Positions 1-6,762 are shown, numbered from the stretch's first letter. The stretch is DNA of 7,921 nt from Candidatus Zixiibacteriota bacterium (GCA_018816665.1 JAHIVM010000233.1:1-7921), one strand, 5' to 3'. The notes: a model not told the origin generated them from the letters alone. Made by a program: numbers and translations.

Positions 1-2
1 CC

Positions 3-218
3 GGGCAGGTCTCCGGGGCATTACTGGTGTGGTGGACTGTTCGTCTTGATGATGACCCCGGTGTGATCGGGATTTCGGTTAATAGAGACCTGCCCTGCGG
101 GTCGAGGAGCGGTTGTGATCGGGCAGGTCTCCGGGGCATTGTTGGTGTGGTGGACTGCTCGTCTTGATGATGATCCTGGTGTGATCGGGATTTCGGTTAA
201 TACAGACCTGCCCTGCGG
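3..218. repeat. Two tandem copies of a 98-bp structured element
   Basis: Copy 1 spans 3-100 and copy 2 spans 121-218, a period of 118 bp with an unrelated 20-bp linker (101-120). Aligning them by eye gives six substitutions in 98 positions and no indels. Each copy contains a 93-bp core bounded by an inverted repeat: GGGCAGGTCTC at 3-13 pairs with GAGACCTGCCC at 85-95, and the copy-2 arms at 121-130 and 204-213 pair over 10 bp. Inside copy 1, 14-18 can pair with 56-60; in copy 2 both changes in that arm are C to T and still pair as G-U. Every reading frame is interrupted, so it is not coding. No transposase or target-site duplication is visible. It may continue beyond the left edge. The family is unknown to me; a dispersed REP/MITE-like element or a repeated structured RNA are both possible. 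Confidence 0.85.
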
Positions 219-262
219 TGGGGTGTATCACATATCCGCAAAAAAAACAACTCACCGTGCAT

Positions 263-457
263 TTTGACTGACATGCCCTGTCAGTGGGACAGGTTACGCT
301 GCGTGCGGGGACGGTTGTGAAACCGTCGTGGCCCAGGGGACTTCGGCATGGAGTCGCAAAAGGGCACGGCTCGCTGGTTCAGGGAGTCGTGCCTGCGACC
401 ACAAAGCAGTGAACCGACGGCATACCCTCGTATGCCGGGGACGTGAGGATCAACGCT
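263..457 (+). ncRNA. Putative structured leader RNA upstream of comM
   Basis: This gene-free stretch is rich in strong potential hairpins. These are 310-316/321-327 (7 bp closed by a GUGA tetraloop); 353-358/394-399 continuing into 363-372/384-393 (10 bp with one G-U, 11-nt loop 373-383); and 418-425/430-437 (8 bp, 4-nt loop). The 376-381 loop (GGTTCA) is exactly complementary to TGAACC at 410-415, which would form a pseudoknot. At the 5' side, 268-273/279-284 and 277-282/288-293 are mutually exclusive stems. The last hairpin ends about eight bases before the comM Shine-Dalgarno. There is no T-run, so it is not a simple terminator. I compared it from memory with common riboswitches, 6S, SRP, tmRNA and RNase P RNA and recognised none. 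Both a cis-regulatory leader and an independent small RNA are possible. Boundaries are approximate and no convincing promoter was found. Confidence 0.45.
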
Positions 458-1996
458 ATGCTGGCACGAGTGTTATCATCGGCAACGCTGGGAGTCGACG
501 CCTACACGGTTGAAGTGGAGGCCGACATTCAGCAGCAACTTCCGGCGTTTATCACGGTCGGGTTGCCGGACGGCGCCGTTCGGGAATCGAAAGAACGGGT
601 GACCGCCGCCATCAAAAATTCGGACTTTGTGTTTCCATCAAAAAAGGTGACTATCAATCTCGCTCCCGCAGACATCAAAAAAGAAGGCTCCGCGTTTGAT
701 TTACCGATGGCTGTTGGTATTCTCGCCGCAACCGGGCAGATTCTGCGGGATCGGTTTGATGACTTTGTGTTACTTGGAGAGTTGTCGCTCGACGGCGATG
801 TGCGGGGGGTGCGCGGCGCCCTTCCTATGGCTATGAATATTGTCGCCGGTAACGGTGTACGAGGGCTGCTGGTGCCGCCGGACAATGCGCGGGAAGCGGC
901 CATTGCCGGGACGGTGCCCGTATATCCGGTGAAATCGTTGAAGGATGCAGTGGCCTTTCTGGAGGACGAATCTACAATTGCGGCGCACAAAATAGACATC
1001 AATTCCGTGTTTGAGCAGGCCCGGCAGTACACGGTTGATTTTTCCGATGTCAAGGGTCAGGAATCCGCCAAGCGGGCACTGGAAATCGCCGCGGCGGGCG
1101 GGCACAATATTATCATGATTGGTCCTCCGGGGTCGGGCAAAACCATGCTGGCTCGCCGGATGCCCACTATTCTGCCCGATCTGTCTATCGGCGAGGCCCT
1201 GGAGACAACCAAAATCCATTCGGTGGCGGGCCGCTTGCCGGCCGACACTGCTTTGGTCGCTACACGTCCCTTCCGTTCCCCCCACCACACCATATCCTAT
1301 GCGGGTCTGGTTGGTGGGGGGACGGTTCCCAAGCCGGGGGAGGTGTCGCTGGCCAACAACGGCGTGCTGTTTCTGGATGAACTGCCGGAATTCAAGAAGG
1401 ACATCCTGGAGATGCTTCGTCAGCCGATGGAGGACCATCAGGTGACTATCTCGCGGGCCTCCACGACGCTGACGTACCCGGCGGGTTTCATGCTGGTGTC
1501 GGCGATGAATCCGTGTCCGTGCGGGTATTATGGCGATGTCAGTCATGAATGCAAATGTACGGCGGGGGAGATACAGCGCTATATGTCCAAGATTTCCGGA
1601 CCGTTGCTGGACCGGATTGACATACACATTTCGGTACCCTCTGTGAAGTTCAAGGAGCTGTCGGCGGATGCTCGGGGTGAAGAGTCCTCTGTAATCCGCC
1701 AGAGAGTCAACCGGGCCCGTCGGCGGCAACTTGAACGATTCAAAAACGAACCGGAGATTTACGCCAACGCCCAGATGGAGTCCCGGGATACGCGGGGGTA
1801 TTGCCGGATCGACGACAAGTCGCAGTCGCTGTTGGCACTGGCAATCAAGCAGCAGGGGCTGTCGGCCCGGGCGTATGACCGGATTCTCAAGGTATCCCGG
1901 ACTATTGCGGATCTTGAAGATGTGGATGAAATCCAGATGGGGCATGTCGCAGAGGCCATACATTACCGCAGTCTGGACCGTCAGTTGTGGCTATGA
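458..1996 (+). CDS. comM: ComM/YifB-family AAA+ ATPase (Mg-chelatase-like)
   Basis: This encodes a 512-residue hexameric AAA+ ATPase of the YifB/ComM family. In naturally transformable bacteria ComM acts as a helicase promoting branch migration during recombination of incoming DNA; its role in other lineages is less clear. Domains: an N-terminal ChlI-like region (about residues 18-140, starting YTVEVEADI), an AAA+ core with Walker A GPPGSGKT (222-229), Walker B VLFLDE (303-308), SAMNP sensor-1 (Asn351) and an LLDRID arginine-finger region (Arg386), and a C-terminal Mg-chelatase helical domain (about 415-507). A Cys cluster (C353, C355, C365, C367) lies after sensor-1, as is common in the family. 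I chose ATG 458 over the in-frame GTG at 443 because family proteins begin close to MLARVLS and because GAGG (445-448) sits at a usable distance. Length is normal and nothing is broken. It lies downstream of the structured leader and is closed by the 2070-2102 terminator. Confidence 0.93.
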   Translation: MLARVLSSATLGVDAYTVEVEADIQQQLPAFITVGLPDGAVRESKERVTAAIKNSDFVFPSKKVTINLAPADIKKEGSAFDLPMAVGILAATGQILRDRFDDFVLLGELSLDGDVRGVRGALPMAMNIVAGNGVRGLLVPPDNAREAAIAGTVPVYPVKSLKDAVAFLEDESTIAAHKIDINSVFEQARQYTVDFSDVKGQESAKRALEIAAAGGHNIIMIGPPGSGKTMLARRMPTILPDLSIGEALETTKIHSVAGRLPADTALVATRPFRSPHHTISYAGLVGGGTVPKPGEVSLANNGVLFLDELPEFKKDILEMLRQPMEDHQVTISRASTTLTYPAGFMLVSAMNPCPCGYYGDVSHECKCTAGEIQRYMSKISGPLLDRIDIHISVPSVKFKELSADARGEESSVIRQRVNRARRRQLERFKNEPEIYANAQMESRDTRGYCRIDDKSQSLLALAIKQQGLSARAYDRILKVSRTIADLEDVDEIQMGHVAEAIHYRSLDRQLWL

Positions 1997-2069
1997 TCCC
2001 CCACCCCCCCGTCGTCACCTGACGATCCTCTCTGTGGGTTGGTGGCTTCTGTGTCCTCCTCGTGGGTGG

Positions 2070-2102
2070 CCCGGCCGGTTTCGACCGGCCGGGTTTACTT
2101 TT
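2070..2102 (+). terminator. Rho-independent terminator of comM
   Basis: A perfect 10-bp GC-rich stem (2070-2079 with 2084-2093) closed by a TTCG loop is followed by a T-rich tract (TTTACTTTT, 2094-2102). It lies 73 bases after the comM stop and 47 bases before the next start, so it separates the two genes into different transcripts. Confidence 0.92.
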
Positions 2103-2149
2103 CAGCTAATAATTGACAAAACCGTCAGATACCATACCTTGACAGGACT

Positions 2150-3904
2150 ATGGCAGACCTGACACATCGTACCCGGACCGAGAAGCTGCTGCTTGAGGCC
2201 GCCCGCATATTCAATACCACCCTTGAATATGAAGAACTGATTGAACTGGTGCTCAAACTGGTCATGAAGGCGGTCGATGCCCAGGCGGCGCTGGTTTTTC
2301 GTATCGATCATGATCGTACCGACATGAAAGTCCGCTTTATGAAGCGGGATGACAGCACCTTCAGCGTTTTCTACCGCGAACTCGGGCAGGGAGTGGTCGG
2401 CTGGGTCGCTCAGTACCGGCAGCCGATCATCATCAATGATCCGGCCAATGATCCCCGTGTTGACGGTGAGTTGGGGAACATGTCCGGGATTGCGTTTGAG
2501 TCGCTGGTATCGGTGCCGCTTGTTGGTCGGGGTCAGATGATCGGCGTAGTGGCGGCTATCAACAAGACTGACGGTCCCTTTACCGAGGCCGATCTCGATA
2601 TCCTCACCGGACTCAACAATCAAATGGCGGTCGCGATCGACAACACCAGCCTCCTGCGCCACCTGAAACGCGAGTCGCTGGAGCGGCAGGCGCTGTACGA
2701 GGTCGGCAAAAAGCTGTCGTCATCGCTTGAACTCGACGAACTGCTGCGGGAGATATTAACATCGCTGAAAATGGTGGTCCGGTACGATGCCGGCGGGATA
2801 TTCCTGATCGAACCCGACAGTGGCAACATGAAATCGATCAACTACAACGGCTATGACCCGGCGCAGGAAGAGCAGCTCCAGGTGAAGTTTGGTCAGGGGT
2901 TGATCGGGACGGTGGCCAATACCGGTGAGCCGGTGATTGTGCCCGACGTAACGGCGGATCCGCGGTATATCAACGCGCGATCGATCACGCGCAGCGAAAT
3001 TGTAGTCCCGATCAAGATCGATGACCGGGTTATCGGAGTGTTGAATCTCGAGTCCAACGAACTGAACGCTTACAACAACCGATCCCTGGCCCTGATGGAA
3101 ACTTTTGCCACGCAGGCGGCGATTTCACTGGAGCGCGCGCGGTTGCACCGAGACATTATTGAGGGTCGGAAACTGGAGCAGCAATTGTCGATTGCCCGCG
3201 AAATCCAGCAGAGCTTCCTGCCCAAAAAGAACCCGGTCCTGCCGGGCTATGATCTGGACGGGCGCAACTTCTCATCGGGACAGGTGGGCGGCGACTACTA
3301 TGATTTCATTCCGATTGTCGACGGGCATGTGGGAATTGCTATTGCCGACGTATCCGGGAAGGGAGTGCCGGCGGCGTTGATAATGGCCTCGTTCCGGGCC
3401 TCATTGATAGCCGAGATCCGCAACAACTATTCGATTCGTACTATCGGTACCAAGGTCAATTCCCTGATGTGCGAGTCGCTGGATCACGGTAATTTTGTTA
3501 CCGGTGTATATGGCGTTCTGGATACGCGCAACCATATTCTGACGTTCACCAATTTCGGGCACAATCCCCCGATTCTGTTGCGCAAAAACGGCGACGTTGA
3601 GTTTCTCCGCGAAGGTGGTCCGGTGCTTGGGGTTACCACCCTTGGAATATATGAAGAACGAGCCCTGATGATTGGTCCGGGCGAGATGATGGTCTGGTAT
3701 ACCGACGGTGTGTCTGAGGTGTTTGATTCTGACGGACACGAATTCGGGGCCGACAGACTGCTGGCCGTTATCAAGGCCAACCGCCAACGATCCGCGAGGG
3801 ACGTCGCCGATGCCATTTATGCCGCGGTTGGTGCTTTTGCCTCTCCCGATCACGTTTTTGACGACTTGACGATGGTAGTGATAAAGCGTCTGGGGACACG
3901 ATAG
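2150..3904 (+). CDS. GAF-GAF-SpoIIE/PP2C serine phosphatase (RsbU-like)
   Basis: A 584-residue cytoplasmic protein phosphatase. Two GAF sensor domains (about residues 15-168 and 182-332) are joined by a helix to a SpoIIE-type PP2C domain (about 365-580). The linker carries AREIQQSFLP (349-358), the switch-helix motif common to RsbU-class enzymes. Catalytic motifs are intact: VGGDYYD (379-385, metal ligands Asp382/Asp385), IADVSGKGVPAAL (398-410), FGHNPP (469-474), WYTDGVSE (516-523, Asp519) and DDLTMV (571-576). Such proteins typically dephosphorylate an anti-sigma-factor antagonist (STAS domain) in response to a signal bound by GAF, releasing an alternative sigma factor. No STAS, anti-sigma or sigma gene is present here, so the target is elsewhere or different. 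There is no signal peptide or membrane helix. The ATG is supported by the GAF domain starting almost at once; the nearest Shine-Dalgarno, AGGA at 2144-2147, is only two bases from it, suggesting modest translation. The stop is followed by a 73-base gap to the lipoprotein gene, with no terminator seen. Confidence 0.92.
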   Translation: MADLTHRTRTEKLLLEAARIFNTTLEYEELIELVLKLVMKAVDAQAALVFRIDHDRTDMKVRFMKRDDSTFSVFYRELGQGVVGWVAQYRQPIIINDPANDPRVDGELGNMSGIAFESLVSVPLVGRGQMIGVVAAINKTDGPFTEADLDILTGLNNQMAVAIDNTSLLRHLKRESLERQALYEVGKKLSSSLELDELLREILTSLKMVVRYDAGGIFLIEPDSGNMKSINYNGYDPAQEEQLQVKFGQGLIGTVANTGEPVIVPDVTADPRYINARSITRSEIVVPIKIDDRVIGVLNLESNELNAYNNRSLALMETFATQAAISLERARLHRDIIEGRKLEQQLSIAREIQQSFLPKKNPVLPGYDLDGRNFSSGQVGGDYYDFIPIVDGHVGIAIADVSGKGVPAALIMASFRASLIAEIRNNYSIRTIGTKVNSLMCESLDHGNFVTGVYGVLDTRNHILTFTNFGHNPPILLRKNGDVEFLREGGPVLGVTTLGIYEERALMIGPGEMMVWYTDGVSEVFDSDGHEFGADRLLAVIKANRQRSARDVADAIYAAVGAFASPDHVFDDLTMVVIKRLGTR

Positions 3905-3942
3905 GGCTGGAAAAGGTGGGGAATCAATTGTATATTGCGGTG

Positions 3943-3948
3943 TATAAT
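3943..3948 (+). promoter_or_regulatory. Candidate -10 element for the lipoprotein gene
   Basis: A perfect TATAAT lies 29 bases upstream of the lipoprotein ATG, in the short AT-rich gap after the phosphatase gene. No good -35 is found 16-18 bases upstream. The octamers TGTATATT (3929-3936) and TGTATAAT (3941-3948) form a near-exact direct repeat 12 bp apart, which could be an activator site or chance. Confidence 0.4.
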
Positions 3949-3977
3949 CACCAACTGCTGCAATCGAGAGGAAAATC

Positions 3978-4976
3978 ATGAAAAGTCTTGTTCTGCTGTT
4001 TTTGGGGCTGTGTTTGGCGTTTGTGGCCGGGTGCGGCGGTGATGACGACGGCGGTGTCACGCCGGTTCCGAGTAAACCCGTAGTCACGGCGGTCGCGGCG
4101 GCCAGTCACCCCTCGCTGACCTCGCCTGATGGTGCCGTCTGGACCGGTATCACGCCGGTGGCGGTGGAGGTTACTGCTACCAGTTTCGTCGGCAAACAGG
4201 TGGTGCGTTCGACCGCGGCTACAGCTGACAGTCTGATGGTTCAGGCGGCGGTGTACAACGACTCCCTGTATGTGCGTATTGTCTGGGAGGACGCCACCCA
4301 TGATGTGTTTCCCGACCGCTGGGCGCTTACCGAGTTCCAGATTCTCGGAGATGATACGCTGGCGATTTTTCTGAGAGACACGATTGCCTCCAAAGAAGAC
4401 CAGGTACTGCTGATGTTTGAGAACACAGCGGATACCTCGTGGGATGTCTGGTGCTGGCGGAGTGTCACGACCGATGGTGTTTGGCGTGCCGAAGGAGCAA
4501 CCTTCGCTGAGGGAGAGCTGACGCTGGACGCCGGTTCAAATTTCGCAGTCATGGAGAATTACTTTGCCGGCACCCCGGTGTACATTCACGAAGATTCGTC
4601 GGAGTTCACCGGCTATTTGCTTCACTATCCTGAGGACACTCGCGACTTCAACATCCTGGTTCGCAGTATCCGGACCTGGGAGGTGGGAGATTTGATTCCC
4701 GGCTGGTACATGGATACCCTCTGGTCGCTTGGTCCCACGACCGCTACGGCGCGAGGGAGTTTGCTTGACACCAGGGCCGTCTCCAGCTACTCCGGCGGGA
4801 TGTACACGCTGGTGCTTTGTCGGGCGCTGAATACTGGTTTTGCCGATGATCTCGTGCTGACCTCCGGGGCGACCATCAATATGCGTCTGGCCCTGACCAA
4901 CAATCTGGATTTCCGTTTTGATGCGGGTTCATCGAACCAGGGCTTCACTGAGGCCTTCGATTTGAAGATTCCGTAA
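3978..4976 (+). CDS. Secreted lipoprotein with EB_dh-like heme-binding domain
   Basis: A 332-residue predicted lipoprotein. MKSLVLLFLGLCLAFVAGC is a type II signal peptide with lipobox V-A-G-C and lipidated Cys19, followed by an acidic, Gly-rich tether (residues 20-35). The mature part resembles the ethylbenzene dehydrogenase gamma-type heme-binding domain (EB_dh family). SLMVQAAVYNDSLYVRIVWED (85-105) matches the family's strand with the usual V.A..dg..lY.rl.W.D pattern. WEVGDLIPGW (234-243) and YTLVLCRALNTGFADDLVL (276-294) match its wkaGD.iPG and w.v.l.RpL.TG..DDv signatures. Family members bind b-type heme on a beta-sandwich, often as the electron-transfer subunit of molybdoenzymes or as cytochrome domains. 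No CXXCH is present, so covalent c-type heme is not expected, and I cannot assign heme ligands. A GAGAGGAA Shine-Dalgarno (3966-3973) supports the ATG. The domain call is from pattern memory; a generic beta-sandwich lipoprotein is the alternative. Confidence 0.8.
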   Translation: MKSLVLLFLGLCLAFVAGCGGDDDGGVTPVPSKPVVTAVAAASHPSLTSPDGAVWTGITPVAVEVTATSFVGKQVVRSTAATADSLMVQAAVYNDSLYVRIVWEDATHDVFPDRWALTEFQILGDDTLAIFLRDTIASKEDQVLLMFENTADTSWDVWCWRSVTTDGVWRAEGATFAEGELTLDAGSNFAVMENYFAGTPVYIHEDSSEFTGYLLHYPEDTRDFNILVRSIRTWEVGDLIPGWYMDTLWSLGPTTATARGSLLDTRAVSSYSGGMYTLVLCRALNTGFADDLVLTSGATINMRLALTNNLDFRFDAGSSNQGFTEAFDLKIP

Positions 4977-5006
4977 GTACCGAGAGTTTAAGCTGCGGTT
5001 TTCTGT

Positions 5007-5037
5007 GGGGCCGGGATATCCCGGCCCCATTTTTTTT
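5007..5037 (+). terminator. Rho-independent terminator after the lipoprotein gene
   Basis: A perfect 9-bp stem (GGGGCCGGG at 5007-5015 with CCCGGCCCC at 5020-5028) with an ATAT loop is followed by A and eight T's (5030-5037). It is 30 bases after the lipoprotein stop and separates that transcript from the downstream enzyme gene. Confidence 0.95.
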
Positions 5038-5052
5038 GTGCCGTTCATATAC

Positions 5053-5080
5053 TTGTTATTTTTTTCACAATAGGTATATT
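5053..5080 (+). promoter_or_regulatory. Sigma70-type promoter of the AbfD-like gene
   Basis: TTGTTA (5053-5058) and TATATT (5075-5080) are separated by 16 bases, in an AT-rich patch between the upstream terminator and the enzyme gene. Transcription would start near 5087, giving a leader of about 30 bases that contains the AGGAGG Shine-Dalgarno. Confidence 0.6.
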
Positions 5081-5084
5081 GTGA
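5065..5084. promoter_or_regulatory. Candidate operator: perfect inverted repeat over the -10
   Basis: TCACAATA (5065-5072) and TATTGTGA (5077-5084) are exact inverted repeats around a 4-base centre (GGTA). The site covers the -10 hexamer, a position typical of a repressor. The half-sites are in the opposite order to a CRP site (TGTGA...TCACA), and I cannot name the regulator. There is no regulator gene in the window. The arms are AT-rich and not followed by a T-run, which argues against a terminator. Confidence 0.5.
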
Positions 5085-5117
5085 TCAGAGAATAGCTATG
5101 CCTCAGGAGGGAATTCC

Positions 5118-6575
5118 ATGGCCATCAAGTCCTATGAAGAGTATCTGGCCTCGCTGAAAGCGATGCGGCCGAACATCCACAAGTTTGATGAACTGATAGA
5201 AGATGTCACCACTCATCCGGCCACCAAGCGGACGGTTGAGGGACACGCCTGGACGTTCCGGGCGGCCGCCGACGAAAAGCTGCGGGACATGGTGACAGCC
5301 AAGTCGCACATTACGGGCGAGCCGATTAGCCGGTATTTGTCCATTATCATGAGCGCCGAGGATATGTGGGCCAATTCAAAAATGAAGCGGCTGATGTTCC
5401 AGTTGACCGGTACCTGCACCGGCGGCCGCTGTGCCGGCTGGACGGCGCTCAACGCGATGTTTTCCACGACGTACGACATGGACCAGGAGTATGGGACAGA
5501 TTATCATCAGCGCCTGCTCACCTGGCTGAAGGATGCGCAGGCTCGGGACATTACCATGTCCGGCGCGCTGACCGATCCAAAAGGCGACCGTACGAAAACT
5601 CCATCGCAGCAGGACGACCCGGATATGTTCCTGCGGCTGGTTGAGAAACGCGATGACGGTATTATTGTGCGCGGCGCCAAGGTAATGATTTGCGGCGTGG
5701 CCGCCGCCAATGAGATTTTCATTCTGCCGGGTAGCGGGTATCGCGAGGAGGACGCAAACTACAGTCTGTCCTTCGTGATTCCGAAGGACATTGAGGGCTT
5801 GACCATTGTGGAGACCCGTCATCCGAGCGACGGGCGCGATTATGAAGACGGTTTTGACAACCCGATCACCGAGGGTGGCATTACGCAGGCCTTCCTGTTT
5901 TTTGAGGATGTTTTTATTCCCAAAGAGCGCGTGTTTATGTGTGGGGAATTCAAGTACTCGGGCAAAGCGATCGGCAATTTCATCAACCCGTACCGTTCCG
6001 CTATCGGCGGTTGTGTGGCGGGGCAGGGCGATGTAAAGATCGGATCGGCGATTTTGACCGCCCGTACGAACGGTCTGGCGTCGAAAGTCTTCCGTCAGAA
6101 GATCGTGCAGATGCACATCAACAACGAAACGACGTTTGGCATGGGTATCGCCGCGGCCGCGATGGGCAAAAAGCATCCCTCGGGAGCCTGGCTGTGCGAC
6201 CCGCTGCTGGCCAACGTGAACAAAGTACATGTGGCCACGCTGCCGTACGAAACCTCGGTGCTGGCTCAGGATATTGCCGGCGGTATTGCCGAAACCGGCT
6301 GTATGCCGAGTTATAAGGACTTCCAGTCCAAGAAGTACGGGCACCTGATTCAGAAGTACATGAAGGCCAGACATTCGGCGGAAACCCGGACCCGGGCAGC
6401 CCGCCTGGTGGAATGGTGCACGATCGGCGGCGGTGTCCCCGGTTGCATGCACGGCGGCGGATCGCCCGACGGTGCCAAGCTGGTGATTAATGCAGTGGGC
6501 GGTTTGGAAGCGAAAGTAGAGACAGCCCGTCGGCTGGCGGGGATCACCGAGGAGGTCCCGGAGCCTGGGAAATAG
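5118..6575 (+). CDS. HpaB/4-hydroxybutyryl-CoA dehydratase (AbfD) family protein, altered active site
   Basis: A 485-residue flavoprotein-family enzyme aligning end to end with Clostridium 4-hydroxybutyryl-CoA dehydratase/vinylacetyl-CoA isomerase (AbfD, about 490 residues). Landmarks include ALNAMFSTTYDMDQEYGTDYH (110-130), DPKGDR (153-158), RLVEKRDDGIIVRGAK (173-188), VFIPKERVFMC (265-275) and MHGGGSP (444-450). AbfD uses FAD plus a [4Fe-4S] cluster held by Cys99, Cys103, His292 and Cys299. Here Cys100, Cys105 (a CX4C instead of CX3C) and Cys299 are present, but the His position is Tyr292. Catalytic or substrate residues Thr190, Glu257, Tyr296, Lys300 and Glu455 correspond to Cys192, Gln257, Ile296, Val300 and Gly442. 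My comparison uses AbfD from memory. It is therefore probably a paralogue with another substrate or chemistry, perhaps with an altered cluster. The ATG has an ideal AGGAGG (5105-5110). The gene appears monocistronic behind its own promoter and candidate operator. Product names such as 4-hydroxyphenylacetate 3-hydroxylase or AbfD would be family-level only. Confidence 0.88.
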   Translation: MAIKSYEEYLASLKAMRPNIHKFDELIEDVTTHPATKRTVEGHAWTFRAAADEKLRDMVTAKSHITGEPISRYLSIIMSAEDMWANSKMKRLMFQLTGTCTGGRCAGWTALNAMFSTTYDMDQEYGTDYHQRLLTWLKDAQARDITMSGALTDPKGDRTKTPSQQDDPDMFLRLVEKRDDGIIVRGAKVMICGVAAANEIFILPGSGYREEDANYSLSFVIPKDIEGLTIVETRHPSDGRDYEDGFDNPITEGGITQAFLFFEDVFIPKERVFMCGEFKYSGKAIGNFINPYRSAIGGCVAGQGDVKIGSAILTARTNGLASKVFRQKIVQMHINNETTFGMGIAAAAMGKKHPSGAWLCDPLLANVNKVHVATLPYETSVLAQDIAGGIAETGCMPSYKDFQSKKYGHLIQKYMKARHSAETRTRAARLVEWCTIGGGVPGCMHGGGSPDGAKLVINAVGGLEAKVETARRLAGITEEVPEPGK

Positions 6576-6584
6576 CCTGTGTTC

Positions 6585-6637
6585 GGGTTGCCGCCGGGTG
6601 TTGCACCCGGCTCCCCGAGGGGAGTAGTCGGCAGCCC
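6585..6637 (+). other. Compact three-way-junction fold after the AbfD-like gene
   Basis: Closing stem 6585-6593/6629-6637 (9 bp, one G-U) encloses two hairpins: 6594-6600/6604-6610 (7 bp, 3-nt loop) and 6611-6615/6620-6624 (5 bp, CGAG loop). Unpaired junction bases are only 6625-6628. It begins nine bases after the stop codon. No T-run follows, so it is not a standard terminator; a 3' UTR structure or a dispersed palindromic repeat are the likely options. A weaker bulged hairpin (6653-6661/6667-6674) lies just after it. Apart from the tRNA promoter, I see nothing else in 6576-6780. Confidence 0.55.
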
Positions 6638-6733
6638 CAAGGGCCGGAACGACCGGCGACAGTTTTTGTCCCGGGGCCGGAATTGTGGCGTAGACTCCGG
6701 GTGTATCCGGGCGGCGAAAGAGCGCATTTCGAC

Positions 6734-6762
6734 TTGACCTGAGGGCCGTATTTGCATACTAT
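6734..6762 (+). promoter_or_regulatory. Sigma70-type promoter of the tRNA unit
   Basis: TTGACC (6734-6739) and TACTAT (6757-6762) with an exact 17-base spacer lie just upstream of the first tRNA. Transcription would begin near 6769, about a dozen bases before the mature 5' end. Confidence 0.75.

Noticed and set aside
81..100. Resemblance of AGACCTGCC in the repeats to the cobalamin riboswitch B12 box
   Set aside because: No conserved cobalamin riboswitch core surrounds it; the match is explained by the inverted-repeat ends of the element.
3..218. CRISPR-like array
   Set aside because: Only two copies, the repeat is 98 bp and the spacer 20 bp, with no cas genes.
443..457. GTG start for comM at 443, adding five residues
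   Set aside because: The GTG overlaps the likely Shine-Dalgarno (445-448), and ComM proteins typically begin at the MLARVLS-like sequence encoded from 458.
462..477. Sigma54-like TGGCAC-N5-TTATC
   Set aside because: It lacks the essential GC of the -12 element and lies inside the comM coding sequence.
328..513. 61-codon open frame in the comM leader
   Set aside because: It overlaps the hairpins and the start of comM in another frame, begins with GTG without a ribosome site and is Arg/Ser-rich as expected from non-coding GC-rich sequence.
770..1963. Long antisense open frame across comM
   Set aside because: It mirrors a strongly conserved sense gene, has no recognisable domain and no ribosome site; high GC content produces such shadows.
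2113..2140. TTGACA as a -35 for the phosphatase gene
   Set aside because: The best -10 at a proper distance (TACCTT) is poor, and transcription would start only about three bases before the ATG.
5376..6452. Long antisense open frame across the AbfD-like gene
   Set aside because: Same reasoning: the sense strand is a full-length conserved enzyme and the antisense product has no recognisable motifs.
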